A stretch of 64,000 nucleotides of DNA. Origin: Heliocidaris tuberculata (taxonomy: Eukaryota > Echinodermata > Echinoidea > Camarodonta > Echinometridae). The notes under the pieces are model-generated. The model ran no database searches, was not told where the DNA came from, and saw only the letters and a list, made by a program, of their open reading frames with translations. The position numbers were made by a program, and so were the translations under genes. The DNA lies in contig CM046852.1 of the NCBI GenBank assembly GCA_025618425.1, forward strand, positions 755,704 through 819,703, given 5' to 3'. Position 1 is the first letter of the stretch; every line of letters starts with the position of its first letter. Below, piece by piece: positions 1 through 10,805 of the stretch.

Positions 1-269
1 TAAAGAAGAAAAGAAAAAAATATGACACATTTTTATTATTCTGAACAAAATGTCACATCTAAGTGTGCAACAATATATTATCAAGCACAACTTGTTTTGG
101 AAAGAGGCTATTCAAAAGTGTATTCATTACCCTTTGCCTCAAACAACAATTATGCAACTGTAGCTTTGGATTTTTGAATGAAAAAGGTCTTCCATTCTGC
201 ATTCCTTCTGACATACAAACACAATCTCTCCCTCTCTCTCCCTAACTCCACCCCCCCCTCCCTCCCTCC

Positions 270-313
<44 letters not shown>

Positions 314-517
314 TCCTGACATCTTACTCTTATAATGTATATAAACATTTACATGTACATTAAGTTGCAATACTCTAAAAAGTTGTAAACATATATTTTA
401 TCTTCTTCTGCTCTCTCATCGATATGATTGTAAGATCAAATTTTGAGAAACACAAAAGACCTTCAGCATTCCCTACAAAAATTCTGCAAGCCTTTATCTC
501 TCAAATCCCCCACTCAC
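1..517 (-). other. Catalase intron 2 (partial)
   Basis: AT-rich sequence between the exon 2 donor and the left edge. It contains a (CT)n run at about 273-310. No exon, repeat family or gene was seen in the rest. Confidence 0.75.
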
Positions 518-692
518 CAGCTCCCTTGGCGTGCACAACCCTCTCTGGGATGCGCTCACGACCGAAGTGCGCCAACTCATCAGTGAAGACAAAGTCCTGG
601 ATGAGGACCGGGCCGCGAGCTCCGGCCGTCATGGTGGCCTTCTTGTTGTCGATGGGACATCCTGTCGATGTGGTCAGTCTTTCCGTCTTTCC
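518..692 (-). CDS. CAT: Catalase coding exon 2 with catalytic histidine
   Basis: Acceptor CCCCCATTCAG ends at 693; donor G|GTGAGT begins at 517. The exon is 175 bases, 58 codons plus one base. It encodes [18 protein letters not shown], then [19 protein letters not shown], then the active-site stretch [19 protein letters not shown] content is clearly higher than in the surrounding intron. The active-site pattern (F-x-R-x4-E-R-x2-H-x2-G-A-G) is fully intact, so nothing suggests a pseudogene. Confidence 0.96.
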
Positions 693-3600
693 CTGAATGG
701 GGGAAAAAAAAACAGAGAAGAATTTGTAAAACCATGGAATACTCGAGGATAGCAGTTGGTCTTAGGGTCAAACAATAAATCACTTGTAACAGTACCTTCC
801 ACTAATACCCTACATTGTAAATGTATCTTACGGTTCACAATCTTTCCAGGCAGCATCCCCTCAGCTCTGGAACAATCTACCAGAATGTATCAAACAAGCA
901 GACTCCACCGAAAAATTCAAGTCTATGTTAAAAATATATTTGTTCATCCAATAGTGACCAATTTCACTCTATCCAAACTTCTGATGTATCATAACTGAAA
1001 CTACCCCTCTCTCTCCCTCTTTCATTTTCATTTCAGCGCATAGAGACCCCTGTGGTGATAAGCGCTTGATAAGAATTGTACAAATTATTATTATTATTAT
1101 TCTTACTCATTTACTGTATAAAGATGAGACATTTTCCTGACTTGGGTGAATTAAGGACAACTTTCTTCTCAGCAACAAACTTTTGTGAATTGCAAGATTT
1201 TAAATGTTGTTCATATTCTTAAACAAGTATTTTGCAGCATGAAAAAAAAGGAAAAAAAAGTTGCAAAGAAATAGGGCCCATATGGAACCAAAGTCCAAGC
1301 TGGGTTCCTTATGCGCACTTTTATGTTATCCTTTATTTTCTTTATCCTCCTTAACTGTCAACTCATCAAACGTCAAGTAAAGTATTTTGATGTTGATTTT
1401 ACATGTTCTAACTGTACACAAATTATTTTTTCAGGTGACTGGTACACTTAAAAATTTGAAAGCTAACCTTGTTCTGTTTAAGATGGAATTTGTACTTTTC
1501 ATGATAAACTGATTCAAATTTTAAATAGTTTATCAAGCAGTAAATATGTTGCTTGAAGCTCAAAGGATATATCTAAAATGACTCGTCACTCTTACAAAAT
1601 TCAAACTAATCTTCATTTACTCAAAAATCCATGCAAAATCTGGACATCTCATAATGTACATGTAAAACCATTTGTTGTTTTCATGATATGAAACACAATA
1701 AAAATATATTTATTAATTTTCCTGCCAAATATATTTTTCATTCTAAGACCTCATCTTGACCTTTAAGATTGGATCTGTTCCCAGAGGGGGGCGTAATAGG
1801 GGTAGCATAACCAGGTTAAGGGGTAGAAGGGGGAACGCACTGGTTTTGCGATTCCACCCACTGTAGACAGATGATGGAAGTTTCCTGCGGATATTTTGGG
1901 ATGAATCATGGAAATTCAGGAGGGGAGTATCCCTGGCAAGACCATAACATCACTGCTGTAATTTAACTATCCCCCACGTATGAATTTGACTACAACCTAC
2001 ATGTACAGGTACGTGTATGTTGTATACATGTAGTATGCACATGCTATCAGCACATGTGAATGTTAATGGCTATTGCGAGTGAGCTTTTATCTTGGGGAGT
2101 TCTAAATCCAAACAAGGAGACTCTTTGAGCTCTTTGAAGTTTTGGGTCTTGTACAGTTTTACATGTAACAACATCTTCTTTTCTTCTTTTCTTCTTTTCC
2201 TCTTCTGCTTCTTTTTTTTTTCCCCCCTAAGATTCTAGCTGGTGTGGCCCATAACTTTAATCCAGTCAATCCAGAATGTAATCTTTCCTGGTTCAAAATA
2301 AGGACATTAAAAAGAGAACCAGTGTAAAGCAAAAGAAAAAAATTATATCTACTTTTAATCAAAAAACATGGTGAGGGAATAAATGGGAGGATGTGGTTTA
2401 TCTATTTATATGTGAAAAGATGATTTCATGTATGATTTTTTTTTTCTAAGGTTACCTTTCGCCTCTCCAAACAACAACAACAACAACTTGACTGTTGGTC
2501 TTGAATGGCATTTTAGAATTGAACTGACCTTAAAATAAGAAACTTATTCCTAAGAAAGAAACAAAACAAAACAAGACACTAAGAATCACTGTTAAGAAAT
2601 CCTGTTTTGTTTTTCCTTCAGTACTACACTGTACATGTACATGTACATGTAGACACTCAAAATAAAAAAGCCTTTGTGAACGAAAAAAGTTTTTTCCTCT
2701 TTTTCCTAAATTTTCCTACAATATAGTCATCTGCCTCGCAGAGGTGACCCATGGTACACACATAAGGCTTTTGTTTCCAGTTGCATCTAAATGTATGTGG
2801 CTCTATAAACACAGGATATTGTCATTCTGACACCCAGGATTCCATTTCACCGTGATTCACCCATCAATCTGCTCCGAGCAAAGGTGATGAGACACCGATA
2901 TTGACCTTGTAATTCCGTTATTAAGAAGCTACCGGGCCACAGAGTGTCGCATCCAATTTCCACCCGCTCCGAATCCGCTGGGGGGAAATTGGTTAACGGA
3001 ACAAGCAAGGCACACAAGCCTCGATGGGAGTTAACACTTTGAGAATGGAGATTCAAGCAATAGGCCTTCATCTACATACACTCTAGGCAACAGTAACTGC
3101 ATGTTAGAGTTCCTTTAATGCCATTTCTTTGAAAATGTTTCTTTGTGGAACTCTTATTTTACAAAATGACCAACATTACAATTATTGAAATACGACCAAC
3201 TACATTTATAAATTTTATTTTATCAATGTACTGTACACATGTAAAGAGTACATGTGCATTTTTGATTTTAAAGTGTACACTTGAAAACTGTAATGTACGC
3301 ACTGTTGATGAGCACTTGCCCTTAAAAAAATAACACAACAACAAACATGAGATAAAATTACAATGTTACAGTACGTTTGCAATTTGCAAAAAAAAATTTG
3401 TGTGGTGAAAATAGATTAAAAAACAACTTGTAAAAGTTTGACTTCCGGACAATTACCCTCCAGGACAATTACCACCCCCCCCCCCCCCCGGATTCTGAGG
3501 TACATGTAGTTGTCAGGGGGGGGGGGGGGGTATCGGGTAATTGTCATTTTTATGGGGGTAATTTTTCCTGGGGGTAATTGTCCTGAGGGGTAGTTGTCCA

Positions 3601-6600
3601 GGGGTACAGTGTAGTTGTCCAGGGGGAGGGGGGGTAAGGAGGGGAGTATCAGGGTAATCATCATTTTATGGGGGTAATTTTTCCTGGGAGGTAGTTGTCC
3701 TGGGGGTATCCTGGAAGGTAATTGTGCTAGAGGGGTAGTTGTCCAGGGGTACAGTGTAGTTGTCCGGGGGGGGGGGGGGGGGGGGGGGTATCGGGGTAAT
3801 CATCCTTTTATGGGGGTAATTTTTCAGGGGGGGGGGGGGTAATTGTCCTAGGGGGCAGTTTTCCCAGGGGTAGTTTTCCAGGGGGTAGTTGTCCTAGAAT
3901 CGCACAAATCACACGTAGTGTAGACACTAGTACAGGTACAAATGTATAATCTTATCAGCAAAAATCTGTTGAGGTTGCAAGGTCACATGATTGTTAAACA
4001 AACTATATATTCCAAATTCCAAAGTTCAATCCTGCATCATGCAAGCTGAAAATCCATGGCATTCTCTTATCTATTCTCCTCTCCTATTTTCAAAAAGACC
4101 ATAATATTGTGTCTTCATATTATGCCACCACTTCAACAAATATTAGGTATGCATGTTTATTATGTACTGTATAGACAACATGAATTCCAAAGGGAGTGGG
4201 TACTTGTAATGTAAGCTCTTGTATTCACAATTGGGTGCTTTCACAAGGACAAGGCGACATCAAAAGATCTCATTAGACCTGTTCATAAATCAAATTTTAT
4301 GCATACTTTTAAAACAAAGGTTGTTCCTGACAACATGAAAGCTTGTCAGAGGCTTGTCAGACATAGCAACAAGTAATGTATGCAAACTGGATTCAAAGTA
4401 TTGTAGTTCATTCATTAATAACAGGTTAATGGACTACCTCGTTACTAGGTCCCCAGGAAAGAAACATCAATAAATCTGAATAACTTTGTGAACAGGTCTA
4501 CACATGTATTGTTAAGAACCATGGTATAATGATGATGGGGAAATATGCTTTTTTTTTTAATGTGTTTTTGGCTATTCGTTCGTTTCAAAGAAGAATCTGG
4601 TGGTTCGGAGAATGCTACACAAGCACCCCCAACTCAACAATAACCATGGGGGGGGGGGGGGGGGGGGAGGCAAGCAAGAACAATTGATAAGCATGCAAAT
4701 GAAATATTCCATTGTTGAACTTGGAGTTTCATGACACGGAACGCTTAATTTGCGACAATGCAAACATTTCGGAACAGAATGACTGCTGATAAAGCTAGAA
4801 TACATGTTTGTTAGGACTACAAGGCAATGTTAATTTTCGATCGTAACCCACGTACATGTATTGTCTGGGCACAGTACATGTACATATTTATTCTTACAAG
4901 GCCTGTCTTTGCATCTTCTTATCATTAACCCTTTGGATACAATTCAATCTCTTATGTTGAATATGACTGAGAGATGACTTGGCCTCAAGGACTTGAGGCC
5001 AATTAATTAACCCTTCCAGGACAGGAATTATTTAAAGGAGAATGAAACCCTGGGGACATACATGTACATGTATCCATTTTAATGAAAAGAGAGGATAGAG
5101 AGAAGCAATTTTTAAAAAGTTCCATCAAAATCGGTTACGAAATGAAAAAGTTATGAAAGTTTGAAAAGTCTCAATTTACTTTCTATGGCAATCCTCAAAT
5201 TGGCAATGTTGCTTCAAAATGACAGGTAGTACAACTCTCAATATGTTTTTGTACACAAAATGTCATATTTTCTCCATTATCTCTTAAGATGCTGCCTGTC
5301 TTTTTGTGAACTCAACATACATGTATGTTGTGTCAAATACATTTTCCCATGATATGTCTTGAGCTAAGAAGCAGACAAGCTGCACCTGGAGAGATAATGG
5401 GGAAAATATGAAATTTTGTATACAAAACATATATGGAGAGTTGCACTACTAAACCTGTCACTTTGAAGCAACATTGCCAATTTGAGGATCGCCATAGAAA
5501 GTAAATTGAGACTTTTCAAACTTTCATAACTTTTTCATTTCGTACCTGATTTTGATGGAACTTTTTAAAAATTGCTTCTCTCTATCCTCTCTTTTCATTA
5601 AAATGGATACATGTACATGTATGTCCCCAGGGTTTCATTCTCCTTTAAATAATTCCTGTCCTGGAAGGGTTAATTAATTGGCCTCAAGTCCTTGAGGCCA
5701 AGTCATCTCTCAGTCATATTCAACATAAGAGATTGAATTGTATCCAAAGGGTTAATGATAAGAAGATGCAAAGACAGGCCTTGTAAGAATAAATATGTAC
5801 ATGTACTGTGCCCAGACAATACATGTACGTGGGTTACGATCGAAAATTAACATTGCCTTGTAGTCCTAACAAACATGTATTCTAGCTTTATCAGCAGTCA
5901 TTCTGTTCCGAAATGTTTGCATTGTCGCAAATTAAGCGTTCCGTGTCATGAAACTCCAAATTCAACAATGGAATATTTAATTTGCATGCTTATCAATTGT
6001 TCTTGCTTGCCTTTCATAACTTTCTCATTTCGTAACCGATTTTGATGGAACTTTTTTCAAATTGCTCCTCTCTATCCTCTCTTTTCATCAAAATTGATTT
6101 TTCCCCAGGGTTTCATTCTCCTTTAAAGCTCATAGACAGTCTCGGTAGCAAAAATCATACTGGCAAGAAACTGATCTGAAATAGTCACATCCTATTCTCC
6201 TTTTATCATAAGACACATGTACGAGATTATTTAACATTCCATTCACGATTTCAAACAAATTTTAGTGTAAATATCTGTAAGAAACGCTTGGTAACGGCTT
6301 TTCACTGCCTCACGCTAAGACCATATCCACCCGAACGTTCCCCGCACAATAAACCCAGCGCTTCACATTATGTGTAGCGTATTCTACACAAACAGCAACC
6401 CTCATGTACGTAGTGTGTGTGTGGCCATTGTTTGAATTTACATCCCCTCTTTTTTGGGCCAGGGATTTTTATTACTGTTCACCTCTCATTCGATAAATAT
6501 TTCACTTGAGGAGGAAAAAAACTTCACAGCATCTTAGTTATGTAAATCACAGAAATCTCACAAAAAGTTTTTGAGGGCTTCCCAAAACTATCTGTTACCA

Positions 6601-8165
6601 CTCATAGCGACTTTACTATACTTAGTGTGTAGACTCTAGGCAGTCATCCACCTCGACACTTTCAAAACACCACTGCACAAAAGTCAACAACATTCACTCA
6701 TAATCGGCATTTAATTTACAAGAAACGACACCAACATATTCATGAAATACAATAAATTCAACTCACCGATGTTGGAAAAGATAATTTCGAAAATGAAATC
6801 CGTAATTTACTGTCACTTCTGGCGAAACGGGGTATCGCAAGTCATGATGTACATTTCCTGATCGCCGCGAGCGCTGACATCTCCCGCTAAAAAATTCGGT
6901 CGTTAAAAGTTCGGTTCCTATCGCGCACACGTAAGTCCCGATTTTCCGTGTGTGCGATCGTAGACATCGATGTGTACGCGATACCGAGTTTCGTTGTGGA
7001 CAAAATTTTATTGGCCGATTTAGTCTAAAAACATCGGCACCATGAAAACAACATGCGATCGCAAAAAAAATTGGCGGGGATTTCTTAGGTTTTGGACATG
7101 ATTTTGACTTTGGAATTTGCTGGAAATATCAGAAGTTCTTCCTAACGGCCATTTAAGGTAGGAAAGAGATTTTAAAGCGCTGAATTTGAAAGGAAGTATT
7201 TTAAACATTTATCTTACTTTTCCCCCCATACCTTAAGTACATGCGATAGAAAATGACTAGTATTTTTGCATTCGTCCCGCGTAGTGGTCAGTATGACCAC
7301 TCTCCGTGGTGTGTCTGTTACCTTTAAGGGCCGAGTATCTTGAGAACAGGTGAGAAAGGTGAGAACACCATTTTATTGAAATTTGGGTATCTTGAGAATG
7401 GCGATCAGCCGTTGAAAAGGGGGACGTCAAAGCGGCACATACCCGTCTGTCCAATATATTAAGTGCCCTCCCCCCCCCTCCCCCGGAAGGTGACCCAACA
7501 GTCTACATGTAAACAACAATAATAGTTAATGCATTGACATTGGCTGGTATACTAATAGTATACATGTACATTGAAAATTTGAAATTAATATTTGATATGA
7601 ATGATTAATGACAGCACAATTGACAGCCAAATTATATGACAGATCAGTGACAGATCATCCTTTTTGAGTTTTTTAACATGTTCAACTTCAAGTTGATAGG
7701 TCCACTCTAGAACTACATGTAGCTCTTCGCACTCACAGTCACTCACCGTCACAGTCACAGCCACACAAGAATCGTAAAACAACATTTGCATGTATTTTTA
7801 TTTAATTTTCTTTTTTTCTTACTTGGGTCTCACAGTTCTGCATCATGTTAAAAGTTTACCTGAACATTTATGACTTCTATCTTGAGACGGGAGCCATAGC
7901 CATAGCCCCCATAGGGTCTATACGAGGTAATTATAGAACGGGCTTGACAAGGCTGAGGCAGCCTAGAACTCTCGTACTGGCTAAGGCTGGTTCCTGCATC
8001 AGGCCAGCCACAATTCCTGGCGCGCTGCCCAACCCCGCCACACTCGATCCAAAAACAGTAAAAGGCTTCAATAATAACTCAAAAGAAATAAACAAAAATG
8101 AATACCTTTTGGGCAGTACAGTGCTCTTCAAGCTGCCTAGTTGCCTTGTCTCTGCTGCTGGCCAT
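518..8165 (-). CDS. CAT: Catalase gene, 5' part (coding exons 1-2; rest lies left of the window)
   Basis: Catalase is the haem enzyme that converts hydrogen peroxide to water and oxygen, normally in peroxisomes. Two minus-strand exons, 8165-8106 and 692-518, join in phase 0 to give 78 complete codons plus one base. The protein starts [14 protein letters not shown] and continues through [17 protein letters not shown] to the family active-site signature [17 protein letters not shown]. The distal catalytic histidine is residue 74 (human His75 equivalent) and the preceding Arg71 is also conserved. Exon boundaries match the animal gene: exon 1 ends in AQK and exon 2 ends after HAKGA, as in vertebrate catalase. 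The next exon, haem-binding body and any C-terminal peroxisomal signal are outside the window. The 7.4 kb intron 1 is filled with repeats but no extra catalase exon was seen. Identification rests on recognised motifs, not on a database search. Confidence 0.95.
847..1101 (+). mobile_element. 3' end of a LINE (CR1/L2-like), 5'-truncated
   Basis: Frame 847-954 reads [17 protein letters not shown], then [18 protein letters not shown] and a stop at 952-954. The pattern AxxLWNxLP...FKxxLKxYLF is the typical last stretch of ORF2 in CR1/L2-type non-LTR retrotransposons. It is followed by a short 3' tail containing a GATAAGCGCTTGATAAG segment and an (ATT)n end at 1085-1101, as in that clade. No reverse transcriptase or endonuclease sequence precedes it, so this is a dead-on-arrival truncated copy inside catalase intron 1. 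The clade is inferred from the terminal motif and tail only. Confidence 0.72.
1270..1460. repeat. Dispersed repeat, copy 1 (pair with 24790-24970)
   Basis: Shares long matched stretches with 24790-24970 in the same orientation, for example TTATGTTATCCTTTATTT and ACACAAATTATTTTTTCAGG followed by TGA(C/T)TGGTACACTT. The family was not recognised. It lies in catalase intron 1. Confidence 0.7.
1461..3425. other. Catalase intron 1 sequence, no gene seen
   Basis: AT-rich unique-looking sequence with short A/T runs, TACATGTA words and an (ACATGT)n stretch near 2630-2650. The more GC-rich piece at about 2845-3065 has no splice-flanked frame. Open frames here show no protein similarity I can recognise. 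Confidence 0.6.
3430..3900. repeat. G-rich minisatellite with long G tracts
   Basis: Degenerate repeats of units like GGGGTAGTTGTCCAGGGG and GGGGTAATTGTCCTGGGG, interrupted by G runs of 10-20 (about 3516-3530, 3764-3788, 3824-3838) and a C run at 3474-3489. Strand asymmetry is strong after about 3515. Many closely spaced G runs could form quadruplexes. The minus-strand Pro-rich frame over it is a by-product of the repeat. Confidence 0.85.
4649..4667. repeat. Poly-G tract
   Basis: A run of about 19 G directly abuts the left arm of the large palindrome that begins at 4668. Confidence 0.85.
4668..6012. repeat. 1.35 kb near-perfect palindrome (inverted repeat)
   Basis: The left arm starts AGGCAAGCAAGAACAATTG at 4668 and the right arm ends with its complement CAATTGTTCTTGCTTGCCT at 6012. 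Arms of roughly 620 bases match almost base for base, e.g. 4981-5020 against 5660-5700 and 4901-4980 against 5700-5780. The centre (about 5285-5395) is a less well-paired loop containing the small palindrome AACATACATGTATGTT. The inner part is a TTAA-bounded fold-back element (5032-5648); the outer 365 bases of each arm are additional mirrored sequence, including a fragment resembling the end of family A (CCAGGACAGGAATTATT). Confidence 0.9.
5032..5648. mobile_element. TTAA-bounded fold-back element, family B copy 1
   Basis: Begins TTAAAGGAGAATGAAACC and ends GGTTTCATTCTCCTTTAA, i.e. perfect terminal inverted repeats with TTAA at each edge. The interior includes CAAATTGGCAATGTTGC in both arms. 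It is non-coding. The same element is at 62258-62906, and a truncated end lies at 6013-6126. Confidence 0.82.
6013..6126. mobile_element. Truncated family B end
   Basis: Matches the right 110 bases of family B (TTCATAACTTTCTCATTTCG ... GGTTTCATTCTCCTTTAA). It starts abruptly where the palindrome's right arm stops, so the palindrome probably interrupts or replaced the rest of this copy. Confidence 0.75.
6123..6592. repeat. Dispersed repeat D, copy 1
   Basis: About 470 bases starting TTAAAGCTCATAGACAGTCT and ending CTTCCCAAAACTATCT, nearly identical to 41791-42290. The nature of the family is unknown and no long frame is shared by the copies. Confidence 0.85.
6593..8105 (-). other. Proximal catalase intron 1
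   Basis: Contains a CpG-richer patch at about 6830-7000 and a C run near 7471-7485. Plus-strand acceptor-like sequence at about 7800-7836 and minus-strand donor-like GGTAAAC near 7865 give no coherent exon with recognisable protein. No gene is supported. Confidence 0.55.
8106..8165 (-). CDS. CAT: Catalase coding exon 1 (20 codons)
   Basis: Starts at the ATG at 8165-8163 and encodes [20 protein letters not shown]. It ends at AAG followed by the donor GTATTC at 8105. The start is chosen because the peptide aligns with the MADSRD...AAQK N-terminus of animal catalases and the phase-0 junction matches exon 2. Upstream minus-strand sequence is 5' untranslated. A weak acceptor-like CTCGACAG at 8203-8210 means a spliced leader exon cannot be excluded. 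The exon is too short to show up as an obvious open frame; the longer plus-strand frame over 7845-8222 is its antisense shadow. Confidence 0.92.
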
Positions 8166-8540
8166 ATTTGGAGATACTGTTTTACTACTTCTGGCAGTTC
8201 TGCTGTCGAGAAGGGATTATGAAAAACCTGCTGTGCCGAGGGATCGCAATAACAACAAGTGCATCAATTCGCAATTTGCGCGCGCAGTATATATCCTACA
8301 CATGTGGAACGTAAATCTCTAGCTAGCTAGCTCCAGCTCGATCTCGGATCCATATCATAGACGTATTATAGATTTACACATGCACTTTGGCCTCATTCTC
8401 GCGAACCTCGATGGAGGTCAAAATGCAGTGGTTACATCACGTGATACTCGTCGCTGATTGGCCAGATCACGGAGGGCTCGTCCCAACGTCACAATAAATT
8501 AATTTGCATGCGTAATTGATAGTATCCAAAAGTCACTATT
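8166..8540 (-). promoter_or_regulatory. Catalase 5' untranslated region and candidate promoter
   Basis: Directly upstream of the catalase ATG. On the minus strand it contains a TATA-like GGATATATAC (8287-8296), a palindromic E-box TCACGTGA around CACGTG at 8438-8443, an inverted CCAAT box (ATTGG at 8457-8461), a TGACG half-site (8488-8492) and an octamer-like ATTTGCAT (8502-8509). Spacing is plausible for a start site near 8255-8265. A plus-strand ATG at 8541 suggests it may be bidirectional. The motifs were read by eye; transcription start sites are not shown by sequence. Confidence 0.5.
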
Positions 8541-8693
8541 ATGGCCCAGGGTGCAGGCCGTGACGAACAGGAAAATAAAACGGAGGAGAAAGATGAACTT
8601 GACCATGACCTACAGTCGTTTAGCATGTTGTCGAGGAATACGGGCACATTTTCGCGAGGGGTGGGGGGGGGGGGGGGGGGGGGGGGGGGCTGA
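8541..8693 (+). CDS. Small divergent ORF, possible first coding exon
   Basis: ATG at 8541 in context ACTATTATGG opens MAQGAGRDEQENKTEEKD, then ELDHDLQSFSMLSRN and TGTFSRGV before the frame enters a poly-G run (8663-8689) and stops at 8691. The acidic, low-repeat N-terminal 40 residues look more gene-like than neighbouring frames, and the start lies 376 bases from the catalase ATG on the other strand. No good donor site is seen; GAGGG|GTGGGG is weak. I do not recognise the protein. It could be chance. Confidence 0.2.
   Translation: MAQGAGRDEQENKTEEKDELDHDLQSFSMLSRNTGTFSRGVGGGGGGGGG
8663..8689. repeat. Poly-G tract (27 G)
   Basis: Uninterrupted G run on the plus strand. Confidence 0.95.
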
Positions 8694-8960
8694 TACCTTT
8701 TGCCCGAATATCAACTTTCCAGTTTCTAATTTTGACACTTTTTATCATGAAAATGACTAAAATTACATTCAGGAACATCACTACCCAAATATGAGGCAAT
8801 TGGGCACCTCGCTGCCAGAATATGACGCGGTGGTTGCCTGAATATCGGCAATTTCAAAATCCTCGGGTGAGAGGGAGGGGGCTGGATGTTGTTCCCCCTC
8901 CCCCTTTCTTTTGTCGTTGTTATGACGTGGATTCCCCGGCTTACATTTTGTTCTCTTTTG

Positions 8961-9148
8961 TTTTCTTTTCTTTTCTTTTCTTTTCTTTTCTTTTCTTTTC
9001 TTTTCTTTTCTTTTCTTTTCTTTTCTTTTCTTTTCTTTTCTTTTCTTTTCTTTTCTTTTCTTTTCTTCTGCTTTGATTTGTTTTGTTTTGTTTTGTTTTG
9101 TTTTGTTTTGTTTTGTTTTGTTTGTTTCGTTTGTTTTGTTTTGTTTGT
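8961..9148. repeat. Compound pentanucleotide microsatellite (TTTTC)21 then (TTTTG)n
   Basis: Positions 8961-9065 are 21 uninterrupted TTTTC units. About 9076-9148 is TTTTG-rich with some TTTG units. The Phe-rich reading frames over it are artefacts. Confidence 0.97.
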
Positions 9149-9695
9149 TAGTGTTTTTTTAATAAGGGGGTGGCGTTAAGGAGGTATTTCAAGGTCACGA
9201 TACAGCTTGATTCTGTCAGATAACAATGGTAGGTATAATATAGGGTCTTTTTTCCAAATCAATTGTTGCTATCAAACAGGGGTGGTGTATGAGGGGAGAC
9301 ACCCCCATATGATTTGCCTTGCCAAATATGCTCCAAAATTTTTGTTGTTGTTGCTGCTACTGATTGTCAGAAAGTTGAGAAACATATAATGGTCCAGATA
9401 AATGTGAGTTCTTGCTTTAGTCAGAAGTTTTTAAAACTTAATTTTTTAAAAGGCCTAATCTGGTTCTCGTGCTGCTATCGAACACTTTTGTTAATTTATG
9501 ACTCACGTCATCGTGTATTCATTATTATTTATAAAACGGGTTCAAGAATGTAACCATCCTGATTGGTCAAATAACATCACGTGACCGTGCAAAAAAAAAG
9601 TGATAACGCACGGCGAGGGGACTAACGCACGGCTAATCCGGATCAAACACTAAGATTGTAAGAAAACACTAAAATTGTAGACCCGTTTTATAAAA

Positions 9696-9863
9696 CTATT
9701 AATACATGGTTGTGAGTTCGTGCGTTAGTGCGATCCAGCAACACGCAGGTTTTTATCGTGGTGTCTAACACACTCGGCTACGCCTCGTGTGTTAGTACAC
9801 CACGATAAAAACCTTTGTGTTGCCAGATCGCACTAACGCACTCCCAACCATGTATTAATAGTA
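9696..9863. repeat. Hairpin element with CGGCTACGCCTCG centre
   Basis: The left arm begins TATTAATACATGGTTGTGAG and the right arm ends with its complement CCAACCATGTATTAATA. Inner pairing includes GTGCGTTAGTGCGAT / ATCGCACTAACGCAC and GGTTTTTATCGTGGTGT / ACACCACGATAAAAACC. The loop at 9774-9787 reads TCGGCTACGCCTCG. Related flank at 9520-9620 (CACGTGACC, AACGCACGGC) may belong to a larger copy. Confidence 0.85.
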
Positions 9864-9869
9864 TAATAT

Positions 9870-10800
9870 CAAAGTATTGTTGTTGACTTTTTGTGATGAA
9901 CTTGTAGATGTTTGTAAATGGTACGGGGGTCATAGAAGAATAGGATCTTAACGCAAATGAGGCTATTGTAGGTCGATCAAGAAGACTTCAAATGAACAGT
10001 AAACACGATAATTGGGGAGTTACAAAAAATATATGTCTTAAACAGCAACGCACCAGTTACTCCCTTTCCTTAATTCCCCCAAAATCAATCAAACAATCAA
10101 ACTAAGCAAAACTAAGCAAAACAACAGCATTAAAAAGATTACCAAACCAACAAATGAAAAGAGAACAAAATTTAAAACGAAATGTTGAATGAAAATACAT
10201 TAGTGAAAAACCCCAAATGAAATAAGAAGGTATAATCAAACTTGTATTTTAGTACAAACAACAACAGCAACAACAACAAAAACAACAACAACAGCATTAT
10301 TTTGTATTTTTCAAGAAGATATTACTAGAAGAAAAAATAAACAAAAAAACAAAAAAACATGACAACAACCATCTCGATAAAAATGACTTTATATTCTATG
10401 AATTAGACAAACATGTGAAGAATTACAAACAATGTTGAATATGAAATCAAAAGTAATTGGCATGCTTAGTGAGTAATAGATGATAAAGTTGTCGGGAAAA
10501 GTGCAGAATCTTTTTAAAAATAACTACGGATGGGGGTGTGAGGAAAACAAAAGGGTTTCATTAATATTTTCTAAAAATATTTAATGTTTTATTAAATTAA
10601 TAGAAAACAATCACATAATGAAAATAAAAATAGAAATAAAAATAAAATAATAACAAAAATAAAATAATAACAAAAATAAAAAAAATAATATTGGCAGACA
10701 AATAAAAAAAAGTTTGTATCAATAATATAATTCTCAGATGACACAAGTAAAAGAGAGGAAAAGTGATGTGGGGAAAGGTGTGTTTTTGGAAGATTTGAGA
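9870..10800. other. AT-rich intergenic stretch
   Basis: Contains AAC- and AAACA-rich simple sequence (10080-10370) and an (AATAAA)n-like run at about 10618-10690. No gene seen. Confidence 0.6.
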
Positions 10801-10805
10801 CTTAC

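Noticed and set aside
7845..8222. 125-codon plus-strand frame with an upstream acceptor-like site
   Set aside because: It is antisense to catalase exon 1, which has matching protein sequence and splice phase on the minus strand.
8822..9179. Phe-rich membrane-like frames
   Set aside because: They translate the (TTTTC)n/(TTTTG)n microsatellite.
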